Of a stretch of DNA of 64,000 nucleotides, positions 1 to 7,238 are shown piece by piece; position 1 is the first letter of the stretch; each line of letters starts with the position of its first letter. Under the pieces are notes generated by a model. That model was not told the origin of the DNA, ran no database searches, and worked only from the letters and a program-made list of their open reading frames with translations. A program made the translations under genes and the position numbers. The DNA lies in assembly GCF_003129925.1 (NCBI RefSeq), contig NZ_QFFN01000009.1, positions 1-64,000 on the forward strand. The letters are read 5' to 3'. The DNA is from Bifidobacterium catulorum (GTDB lineage: Bacteria > Actinomycetota > Actinomycetes > Actinomycetales > Bifidobacteriaceae).

Positions 1-25
1 CACCACCGTACGAAGCCACGCGACA

Positions 26-175
26 CTCCCCTCAGACCGCCTCCGGCGGCCTGCTCCCCCCACCCTGGTGGGGAGCCGACTAGACAGACCGTCACACCAA
101 CCGGCTCCCCTCGCCGAGAGGAGCTGTCGGCGAAGCCGACTGAGGGGAGCCGACTAGACGGACCACCACGCCAAA
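26..175. repeat. Dispersed GC-rich hairpin repeat, locus 1
   Basis: Overlapping hairpins are built from CTCCCCTC / GAGGGGAG arms. The block GGGGAGCCGACTAGAC occurs twice, at 70-85 and 144-159, each followed by a similar tail. The same GAGGGGAGCTG...GGCGGACTGAGGGGAG architecture recurs at 18501-18554 and 48745-48796, always just past the 3' end of genes. Here it lies downstream of the minus-strand surface-protein gene and may act as a terminator or a REP-like element. The function is inference; the repetition is visible directly. Confidence 0.7.
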
Positions 176-213
176 GGCTCAGTGGTCCACCGCCTCGTTC
201 GCCTTCGGCCGGT

Positions 214-2562
214 TCAGCTGCGGCGTCGGATGGCGGCCAACGTGAGGCATCCGACGGCGAGCGCGCTCAGGGAGCCGCCGGCGATCAGGCCGATTGCGGC
301 GCCGGTAGCGGGCAGGGGCGCGGGCTCCTCCGGTTCCTCGGGATCGGTCGGCTCCTCCGGCTTCACGGGTTCCTCCGGCTCCTCAGGCTCCTCAGGCTCC
401 TCCACGGTGGTCACTTCGCCGTCGATGCCGAGCGGATGCGAGTCGATGACCTCGCCGTCTGGACTCCATAGCGTGGCCTTCCAATACACCTTGCCGGGCT
501 TGTCCGCCTTCGCCGCGGGACTGAACACGGTCTGGTTGCGTGCGGTGGCATCGAGTTCCACACGCTTCTCGTCGAGGATGCGTTCGCCCGTCCCAGGCGT
601 CACTCCGTCGGCGACCGGCTCGTAGGCGGTGAAGGTCACGTATGATCCGTCTTCGAGTTCACCGGAGACCTTGGCGCTGTCCCGGAACTCCTCCCCCACC
701 TTCACATGCGGCGGGATGACCGCGGTGGTGAGGCTGGGGGCGTGGGGGTGTGAGGTCTCCTCCACGAACACGCGCTCCCATGCGTCGCCGTACGAGCTGG
801 TGACGGGCCGCACCCGGTCGTCGCCTTCGAACGAGTAGACGAACACGTAGTATCCGTGGGTTTCAGCGGTGATGTGCACTGGCTTGCCGTCCGCGTCGGG
901 GGCGCCCGCCCCGACCTTGATCTCGCCGTTGCGTGCCGCATACTCCCATGTGCCGATGCGCTTGTGGTGCGCATCCTCGGCGGGTACGGCGTCGCCCTCC
1001 GGCTTGTATCGCCTGTCGTTGGCCGCGTCGTCGGGGTCGCCGGCCCACCAGACGCTCACCTGCGCGCGTTCGCGGTCGCCTCCCATGCCGTATGCCTCGT
1101 CGCCGTGGAATTCGCCATGGTCTTCGGGGAATCCGGCGACGGTGATCTTGTCGCTGATCTCCGCTCCCACGATCGCCGAATGTTCGGTGGCGGTGGAGTC
1201 GACGGATACGGGTGCACGGACGGACATGGTTTCGGCATGTTCGAGCAGCCCGCTGCTGAAGTCGCCGCGTATCCACTCCTTCGCGGAATCGTTCTGCCGG
1301 GATTTGTCCATCGTCCATACCCAGGTGCCGATACCCGGTCCGCCGGCGGACGAGTAGGGTTCCGTCCCTCCAGGTTCGGTGACGGCGTGGACGGTCTTCT
1401 TCTGCCCCGGCCCCGTGAATTCCACGGTGCCGTAGGCGTCGGGCTCATACCCGGCCGCCTTGACCCGTGCGAGGAAGTCCTTGGAGCTTTCGCCCGTCTT
1501 CGGCGTCATGCCCTTGCCCAGTGACGAGGGGGCGATGCCGGCGTAATAGTATCCTTCGGCCTTCACGGCGAGCGAGGTCTTCCATGTGTCCCCTTTGGCG
1601 ATGGTGGAGGTCACGTCGTCGTCGACCGCTTCGCCGGCGTCCACGATTTTTCGGTTCACCACGGTGGTCACACCGGGCTGGAAGTCCTTGACCACGTCGA
1701 AGGTGACCACGTCGTTCTTCACGCTCGTCGAGGTCCCGTACCGCAGATAGTCCTGTCCGCTGACGAGCCGTTCGATGGTGCCGTGGTCGTAGGAGACGTT
1801 CGCGACGACGTCGCCCTTGCCGGTCGCCTTCCAGTTGAGCCGTATGGTCTTGCCCGCGGTCTTGCCCGACGCCGTGGTCTTGCCGTCGTTGAAGGCGCCC
1901 GGCCCCTTCAGCGTGACGACGTAGGGCACGCCGGACACTTTCGCGCCTCCGGAACCGGTGATCTCCACATCCACGTATCCGCTGCGCTTGCCCTCCAGAT
2001 ACGTGACGGAGGCTTTCGTCGTGGTGGCCACGTGCGCTGCGGACTCCTTCCACAGGGCATCGGCCTTGGCCTGCACGGTGGGATGCTCCTTGAGGAACGC
2101 CGCCCTCCGTTTCTGCCACAACGGTTTGTCGAGCGCTTCGAAATGGTCGTGGATCAGCATGCCGATGGCCGCCTGGGTGGCCGGATCCGTGTTCGACTGG
2201 TAGGCATTGGCCAGATAGGCGATTCTTCGGGCGTTCTCCGAATCCTTGATGCTCATGGTCTCGCCGTAGTCGTACGACGCCGGAACGCCGGTTTCGATGC
2301 AGTAAGCGTTTCTGCCGTTCGGTGCCACCGCGATGACGCCGATGTTGTATCGTTCGCCCTCGAACGTGTACCACAGCTGACTGTCCTTGGGCGCCTGCAT
2401 GGTGGCGGCCGACGCCGGCATGGCCGCGGCGAGGCCCATCATCGCGGCAAGTGCGATGATGAACGCCAACAGCCGCCGCGCCGTGTGGCGACCGGGGAAT
2501 CGTGACGGGCGGCGGGGCGGGGCGCCCCGTCGTCGTGAACCCGCGAATATGATGTTCGGCAT
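214..2562 (-). CDS. Thioester-domain (TQxA) LPXTG cell-wall anchored surface protein
   Basis: A 782-residue secreted adhesin-like protein. The start was chosen at 2562 because AGGAAGG precedes that ATG. An N-terminal arginine-rich stretch and hydrophobic helix (about residues 31-52, ending near PASAA) form a signal peptide. The following region has the signature of a thioester domain: a Cys at about 88 in AYCIETG and a Gln at about 130 in ATQAAIGM, the pair that forms the internal thioester in TQxA proteins. Several beta-rich repeats follow, then a Glu-Pro-rich stalk. The C-terminus is LPATG at about 750, a hydrophobic helix and RRRS, a sortase signal. It probably binds a host or mucosal surface covalently; the ligand cannot be read from the sequence. 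No sortase gene lies nearby. Confidence 0.85.
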   Translation of the reverse strand: MPNIIFAGSRRRGAPPRRPSRFPGRHTARRLLAFIIALAAMMGLAAAMPASAATMQAPKDSQLWYTFEGERYNIGVIAVAPNGRNAYCIETGVPASYDYGETMSIKDSENARRIAYLANAYQSNTDPATQAAIGMLIHDHFEALDKPLWQKRRAAFLKEHPTVQAKADALWKESAAHVATTTKASVTYLEGKRSGYVDVEITGSGGAKVSGVPYVVTLKGPGAFNDGKTTASGKTAGKTIRLNWKATGKGDVVANVSYDHGTIERLVSGQDYLRYGTSTSVKNDVVTFDVVKDFQPGVTTVVNRKIVDAGEAVDDDVTSTIAKGDTWKTSLAVKAEGYYYAGIAPSSLGKGMTPKTGESSKDFLARVKAAGYEPDAYGTVEFTGPGQKKTVHAVTEPGGTEPYSSAGGPGIGTWVWTMDKSRQNDSAKEWIRGDFSSGLLEHAETMSVRAPVSVDSTATEHSAIVGAEISDKITVAGFPEDHGEFHGDEAYGMGGDRERAQVSVWWAGDPDDAANDRRYKPEGDAVPAEDAHHKRIGTWEYAARNGEIKVGAGAPDADGKPVHITAETHGYYVFVYSFEGDDRVRPVTSSYGDAWERVFVEETSHPHAPSLTTAVIPPHVKVGEEFRDSAKVSGELEDGSYVTFTAYEPVADGVTPGTGERILDEKRVELDATARNQTVFSPAAKADKPGKVYWKATLWSPDGEVIDSHPLGIDGEVTTVEEPEEPEEPEEPVKPEEPTDPEEPEEPAPLPATGAAIGLIAGGSLSALAVGCLTLAAIRRRS

Positions 2563-2789
2563 TGCTTCATCCTTCCTATGAACTCTTCCGCGCGGCAAAG
2601 GCGGATAGCACGACGATGTCATAGGAGGGGACGGCGGCCGCGGCCGGCCGGGGAATGTTGGCGAACGTGCGGAAACGACGTGGACCTCGTTGTCGATGCA
2701 GTCGTCGATGTGGATAATTCATGGCGACGTTCGCGAATGTGGACTGTTTTCGTCGTCATCCACAACGCGCAAGACGACGTCGCACGCAT
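2563..2789. other. Intergenic stretch upstream of the surface protein
   Basis: No gene is visible. The segment holds the promoter side of the surface-protein gene. It also contains a perfect DnaA-box-like nonamer (TTATCCACA read on the minus strand, 2709-2717) and a one-mismatch copy in the opposite orientation (TCATCCACA, 2757-2765). Two such boxes are too few to propose an origin. Confidence 0.4.
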
Positions 2790-2826
2790 AAAAAAGACCG
2801 CCGTGGCGCGTGATGCGCTCCGGCGG
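2790..2826 (-). terminator. Rho-independent terminator of the copper ATPase gene
   Basis: Read on the minus strand, the arms CCGCCG-GA-GCGC and GCGC-CA-CGGCGG pair around a 5-base loop and are followed by a run of T. It lies about 60 bases past the stop codon of the ATPase gene. Confidence 0.85.
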
Positions 2827-2885
2827 CGATGCGACGGCCCTTGTTTACAGTGCCGGACCCGGAGATTAGCGAACCGACAGAACGG

Positions 2886-5699
2886 TTATTTGACGAAATC
2901 CTCGGGATGCTTGGCGAAGGCGGCGGCGCAGCCAGAGCCGCAGAAATAGTAGGTCCTGCCGTTGTAGTCGTGGCTCGCGGCAGCCTTGGCCGGGTCCACG
3001 CTCATGCCGCACACGGGGTCGGTCTCGGATCCGCCGTGGTGCATCCTCATGCCGTCCATACCGTGTCCCTCCATACCGTGACCTTCCTCGCTCTTCCTGT
3101 TGAACAATGCCATGATGGCTCCTTTCCTGTGATGGTGTTTTGGAATCGAAATCCTATACGGCCGTATGCGCTCGGGGTCGAATCCGTTCAACCGCCCCGC
3201 GTTGGCCACGACCGACAGCGACGAGCACGCCATGGCCGCGCCGGCGATCATCGGATTGAGCAGCATGCCGACGAACGGATACAACGCGCCGGCCGCGACC
3301 GGTATGCCGATGCCGTTGTATCCGAAGGCGAACCCAAGGTTCTGGCGGATGTTGCGCATCGTGGCGTGGGCCAGGTCGATGGCGGTGACGACGCCGCCGA
3401 TCGAACCGTTCATCAGCGTGATCTGCGCGGATTCTATGGCCACGTCGGTGCCGGTGCCGATGGCGAATCCCACGTCGGCGCGAGCCAGGGCCGGGGCGTC
3501 GTTGACGCCGTCGCCCACCATGGCGACCACATGGCCGTCGGCCTTGAGCCGCGCCACTTCGTCGGCCTTGTTCCCAGGCCGCACCTCGGCGACCACATGA
3601 TCCACCCCGACCTGTGCGGCGACGGCCTTGGCGGTGCGTTCGTTGTCGCCGGTGAGCATGACCACGTCGATGCCACGCGAGCGCAACGCCGCGATGGCGT
3701 CCTTCGACGTCGGTCTGACGACGTCGGCCACGGCTACCACGGCCGCGAGCAGCCCGTCGACGGCCACCAGCATCGGCGTCCTGCCATTCGCGGAGAACCG
3801 GTCCATGGCGGCGAACACGTCGTCGACGCCCTCGCCGTCGGGCATGCCGACGTCATGGTCGTCCATGTATTCGGCGTTGCCCACCAGCACGCGCCGCCCC
3901 TCGGCGAGCGCCTGCACGCCGCCGCCGGAGACCGACCGGAACTCCCGGGATTCCGGCACGTCGAGGCCGCGTATGCGTGCACCGTCGACGATGGCCGTGG
4001 CCAGCGGATGTTCGGAATCGTGTTCCGCGGCGGCGGCGAGCCGCAGCACGTCGTCGTCATGCCCATGCCATGAGCCGAATGCGACGATGTCGGTCAGCGT
4101 CGGACGCCCTTCGGTGATGGTGCCGGTCTTGTCGAGTACGACGGTGTCGATGCGGGCCGCGGTCTCCAACGCCTCGGCCGACCGGATGAGCACGCCGTAC
4201 CGGGCGGCCTTGCCGGTGGCGATGGTGACCGACAACGGCGTGGCGAGTCCCAGCGCGCACGGGCATGCGATGACGAGCACGGACACGGCGGCCACCAGCG
4301 CGTGCGTGACGCGCGGTTCGGGACCGAAAGCGTACCAGAGGGCGCACGCCCAGATGGCGATCAGCACGACGACGGGCACGAAGACCGAGGAGACCTTGTC
4401 GGCCAGACGCTGCACGGGCGCCTTCGAGCTCTGCGCCTCCCTGACCAGCGCCACGATCTGTGCGAACACGGTGTCGGCGCCGGTGGTGGTCACCCGGTAG
4501 CGCAATGATCCGGAGCCGTTGACGGTGGCGCCGGTCACGTCGTCGCCGGCCGTCTTACGTACGGGCATGGATTCGCCGGTGATCATCGATTCGTCGACCG
4601 ACGATTCGCCGGATATCACGACGCCGTCGGCCGGCAGTTGTTCGCCGGGGCGCACGACGGCGACGTCGCCGACGACGACCCGCTCGGCGGGGATGTCGAC
4701 CTCCACGCCGTCACGTTCGACCCGCGCGGTCCGGGGACGCAACGCGACGAGGCTTTTCACCGCCGCATCGGTGCCGGCGCGGGCACGGGCCTCCAACACC
4801 TGACCCACCAGCATGAGGGTGATGATGGTGCCGACCGCCTCGTAATACGGCTCGCGCGACCCTTCGGGCAGCAATCCGGGCGCGAAGGTGACGGCGAGGC
4901 TGTAGACGAACGCGGCCATGGTGCCCACGGTGATGAGCGCGTTCATCTCGGCGTTGCGGTGACGTATCGCCGCCCATCCGCTGACGTATATGGGGCGTCC
5001 GGAATAGGCGACGACCGGCAGCATGAACAGCAGCTGCACCCATGGTTCGAGATGGTAGAGGTGGAACATCGCCGCGACGAAGACCGGCAACGTGCAGACG
5101 GCGGCGACGACGAGACGGCGCACGAGGCCGAGGAATTCGGCGCGGGCCGCGACATCGGAAGCTTCGGAGGCTTCGGAGGCTTCAGGGGCATCAGGAACGC
5201 CGTTCTCGGCGTCCACGTCGGAGCCGGCCTCACCGGCGTCGCGCACGCCCGCGGCGTCCCTGCCGAAGTCTTCTGCACCCGGCTCCCCGATGCCACGGCC
5301 GCCCGAACGATCCACGACCGTCCTATGTTTGCCGGGCAGCACACGCAGGGTGCCGTGCAGCATGTTCATGCCGCATGCGAACGCGTATTCACCGGGCTCG
5401 CCCGGCATGATGCGGACGGTTGTGGAGCGGAACGGCGGCAGCGCCTTGTCGACCCCGAAGTCGGGGAACACCACATGCGACGAGCACTCGCCGGCCTCCT
5501 TGCGGTCGAAGACCAGATCGACCGGCATCCCGGCCTCCACCTCGATGACCGACGGGCTGTATCCGCCGCGCACCTCGATGACGGCCTCTTGCACGCCGCC
5601 GTCGACCGTGGCGCGATACGCCTTGCGCGGCGCAAGAAAGAACCAGATGACGCCCGCGCTCACCATCAGCGCCACCGTCAATGCCACGATGATCTCCAT
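2886..5699 (-). CDS. copA: Copper-translocating P-type ATPase with N-terminal cupredoxin and C-terminal YHS domain
   Basis: A 937-residue P1B-type ATPase that should export copper across the membrane. The ATG at 5699 has AAGGAG six bases upstream. After one N-terminal membrane helix (residues 5-22) comes a cupredoxin-like domain (about 30-120) with candidate metal ligands in SSHVVFP and [10 protein letters not shown], in place of the usual CXXC heavy-metal domain. The ATPase core shows TGES, the CPC transport motif (about 478), DKTGT with the phosphorylated Asp at about 523, SEHPLA and GDGVND. The last 75 residues are a Met/His-rich linker plus a YHS metal-binding domain ([18 protein letters not shown]). 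An internal ATG with its own ribosome-binding site could also give the YHS part alone. The gene is divergent from csoR and shares its operator. Confidence 0.93.
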   Translation of the reverse strand: MEIIVALTVALMVSAGVIWFFLAPRKAYRATVDGGVQEAVIEVRGGYSPSVIEVEAGMPVDLVFDRKEAGECSSHVVFPDFGVDKALPPFRSTTVRIMPGEPGEYAFACGMNMLHGTLRVLPGKHRTVVDRSGGRGIGEPGAEDFGRDAAGVRDAGEAGSDVDAENGVPDAPEASEASEASDVAARAEFLGLVRRLVVAAVCTLPVFVAAMFHLYHLEPWVQLLFMLPVVAYSGRPIYVSGWAAIRHRNAEMNALITVGTMAAFVYSLAVTFAPGLLPEGSREPYYEAVGTIITLMLVGQVLEARARAGTDAAVKSLVALRPRTARVERDGVEVDIPAERVVVGDVAVVRPGEQLPADGVVISGESSVDESMITGESMPVRKTAGDDVTGATVNGSGSLRYRVTTTGADTVFAQIVALVREAQSSKAPVQRLADKVSSVFVPVVVLIAIWACALWYAFGPEPRVTHALVAAVSVLVIACPCALGLATPLSVTIATGKAARYGVLIRSAEALETAARIDTVVLDKTGTITEGRPTLTDIVAFGSWHGHDDDVLRLAAAAEHDSEHPLATAIVDGARIRGLDVPESREFRSVSGGGVQALAEGRRVLVGNAEYMDDHDVGMPDGEGVDDVFAAMDRFSANGRTPMLVAVDGLLAAVVAVADVVRPTSKDAIAALRSRGIDVVMLTGDNERTAKAVAAQVGVDHVVAEVRPGNKADEVARLKADGHVVAMVGDGVNDAPALARADVGFAIGTGTDVAIESAQITLMNGSIGGVVTAIDLAHATMRNIRQNLGFAFGYNGIGIPVAAGALYPFVGMLLNPMIAGAAMACSSLSVVANAGRLNGFDPERIRPYRISIPKHHHRKGAIMALFNRKSEEGHGMEGHGMDGMRMHHGGSETDPVCGMSVDPAKAAASHDYNGRTYYFCGSGCAAAFAKHPEDFVK
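3119..3128 (-). promoter_or_regulatory. Internal ribosome-binding site before the YHS domain
   Basis: On the minus strand AGGAAAGGAG lies five bases before an in-frame ATG at 3113. Initiation there would yield a free 75-residue Met/His-rich YHS protein ending at 2886. This is a better Shine-Dalgarno match than that of many true starts in the window. Confidence 0.6.
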
Positions 5700-5729
5700 G
5701 CCCGTCTCCTTGTCGTACCAGAACCACCA

Positions 5730-5748
5730 TATACCCCATAGGGGTATA
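5730..5748. promoter_or_regulatory. CsoR-type copper operator
   Basis: TATACCCCATAGGGGTATA is a near-perfect palindrome matching the known CsoR operator form (TATACCCC...GGGGTATA). It lies between the divergent copA (start 5699) and csoR (start 5792), so copper-free CsoR would repress both genes. Confidence 0.88.
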
Positions 5749-5791
5749 ATGCAATCATCGGAATTCACCTTGGGCAAAAACAGGGGGCGTC

Positions 5792-6262
5792 ATGGACCGA
5801 ACGTCGTCATCATCCGCCATCGACGGCAAGACCGACAGGAACACCGATCGCAACGACACCGGCCGCTGTCCGAATTGCGCCGGAACCCGTCCGACGGGGA
5901 GGACCGCGCCGTCGGCGCACGACAAGACAGCGCACGACAAGACGTCATCATCCGCCCCGACTCCGCGGAACACGGCATCGGGAAACGGATACGGCGGCGA
6001 CCAGAAGCGGATCATCGCCCGTCTCAACCGCATCGAGGGCCAGATCAGGGGCATCCGGCAGATGGCGTCGAACGGCAAGTACTGCATCGACATCCTCACG
6101 CAGATCGCCGCCGCGAACAGCGCCCTCAAATCGGTGGCGCTTCTGCTGCTGGACGACCATCTCAACCACTGCGTCCGGCAGGCCGCCGCCGAGGGAGGCG
6201 ACGTCGCCGACGAGAAACTCGACGAGGCCAGCGCCGCGATACGTCGTCTCGTACGGTCATGA
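5792..6262 (+). CDS. csoR: Copper-sensing transcriptional repressor CsoR
   Basis: A 156-residue member of the CsoR/RcnR family of all-helical repressors that release DNA on binding Cu(I). The conserved core starts near residue 68 (DQKRIIARLNRIEGQIRGI). The copper ligands Cys98, His123 and Cys127 (YCID, DDHLNHC) are all present. The N-terminal 65 residues are a low-complexity extension not seen in short family members; they include a CPNC pair (Cys26, Cys29) and a duplicated AHDKT. The ATG at 5792 follows AGGGGG. A later start is possible, but no ATG or good ribosome site is seen nearer the core. Confidence 0.92.
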   Translation: MDRTSSSSAIDGKTDRNTDRNDTGRCPNCAGTRPTGRTAPSAHDKTAHDKTSSSAPTPRNTASGNGYGGDQKRIIARLNRIEGQIRGIRQMASNGKYCIDILTQIAAANSALKSVALLLLDDHLNHCVRQAAAEGGDVADEKLDEASAAIRRLVRS

Positions 6263-6264
6263 CA

Positions 6265-6320
6265 GCCGAATTTGGTCAGACCGGTCACAACGGCCGAATT
6301 TGGTCAAACCGTTCATAACG
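6265..6320. repeat. 28-bp tandem duplication after csoR
   Basis: Two adjacent 28-base units beginning GCCGAATTTGGTCA match at 25 of 28 positions. They start two bases after the csoR stop codon. A related inverted half (TTTTGACCAA) follows near 6350. The function is unknown. Confidence 0.7.
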
Positions 6321-6376
6321 GAACGTTTTTCGACCCCTTTACGACCGTTTTGACCAAGTAACGGCCTCAGTCCAAT

Positions 6377-6410
6377 AAAAAAACGGATGTCCCTCAAAGG
6401 GACATCCGTC
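6377..6410 (-). terminator. Strong Rho-independent terminator of the 138-residue unknown gene
   Basis: On the minus strand a perfect stem ACGGATGTCCCT / AGGGACATCCGT with a tiny loop is followed by seven T residues, about 57 bases past the stop codon at 6467. Confidence 0.92.
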
Positions 6411-6466
6411 GAACAACAGTCGAACAACAGTCGTTCGGGGTTTCGAGGGCGAGAACCCCCGTCCGA

Positions 6467-6883
6467 TCACCAGTGGTTGGCGCCGGGGCCCTCGAACTTC
6501 ACGTTGAAGCCACGCTCGTAGTGCAGGTACATGTTGGCGCCGTAACGGTCGACGTCACGGTGGGTGAAGAGCATACGGATGGCGAACGCGGTCTGCACGT
6601 CAAGCGGCAGAGCGCGGAACGCCTTGTAGGCATCCCAGCCGTCCTTGGCGATGGCCTGGTCGGAGACGAAGGCGTAGCCGTAGCCGTCCTCGTTCACGTA
6701 GCCGAGGAAGGGAAGGTCCCAGGCGTCGTGCTCGGTCAGGGCGGCCTTGTAGTCCTCGACCTTGGCGAGCGCCTCCTCCGAAATGCCGAACGAACGGGCC
6801 ACGCGGTTCGCCTCGGCCGTCTTGCGGTCGGCGTAGGAGCCGTACAGCGATGTGTCGACGGTAATCTGCTTGTTCTCCGTCAT
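6467..6883 (-). CDS. Conserved-looking protein of unknown function, 138 residues
   Basis: I do not recognise this protein. It is soluble, acidic and aromatic-rich, with no signal peptide, membrane segment or Cys cluster. Visible elements are a helical N-terminal half (DRKTAEANRVARSFGISEEAL), then DLPFLGYVNEDGYGYAFVSD, a helix with RALPLDVQTAFAIRMLF, and a C-terminal MYLHYERGF. The start at 6883 was chosen because AAAGG lies six bases upstream; an in-frame ATG six bases earlier sits too close to that site. The very regular codon choice, good ribosome site, long AT-rich promoter region and strong terminator suggest a highly expressed, monocistronic gene. Confidence 0.8.
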   Translation of the reverse strand: MTENKQITVDTSLYGSYADRKTAEANRVARSFGISEEALAKVEDYKAALTEHDAWDLPFLGYVNEDGYGYAFVSDQAIAKDGWDAYKAFRALPLDVQTAFAIRMLFTHRDVDRYGANMYLHYERGFNVKFEGPGANHW

Positions 6884-7109
6884 TGTCATCCTTTCCCCCT
6901 GCACGCTCACCACTGAGCGCACGGTTTTCGTTTTCGCGTGTGAGATGTAACATAAAACGCAACATCCGACGCTGGTTTGTCCTTATGACATCAACCGGTT
7001 TCGTTGATGTGCACATGTAAAACCATACCGCACATTTTTCGCATAACACGACGCGTTCACACGTTTTTAACGTGCGTTTCCGTATTTTGTCATATTGCAC
7101 GTTCAAATG
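6884..7109. other. AT-rich intergenic region between divergent genes
   Basis: No gene is seen in this part of a 355-base gap between the minus-strand unknown gene and glgE. It is markedly more AT-rich than its surroundings and should contain the promoter of the minus-strand gene. I do not assign hexamers here. Confidence 0.5.
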
Positions 7110-7140
7110 ATGAAACGAACATTTCATATGTTCGTTTCAT
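7110..7140. promoter_or_regulatory. Perfect 12-bp inverted repeat, operator candidate
   Basis: ATGAAACGAACA and its exact complement TGTTCGTTTCAT flank a 7-base spacer. The element lies about 230 bases upstream of the minus-strand unknown gene and 99 bases upstream of the glgE start. There is no T-run, so a protein-binding site is more likely than a terminator. Confidence 0.6.
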
Positions 7141-7238
7141 GTGCGCATAGGTGGACAAAAACGTTCGCAATCGTTAATTAATAGTTATTTAACTTGGGCG
7201 CGCCCCGCGTGTCGCGCCGCGCCACTTACAATGGCGGT

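Noticed and set aside
2709-2765. Replication origin suggested by DnaA-box-like nonamers
   Set aside because: Only two boxes, no AT-rich unwinding element, and no dnaA, dnaN or rpmH nearby.
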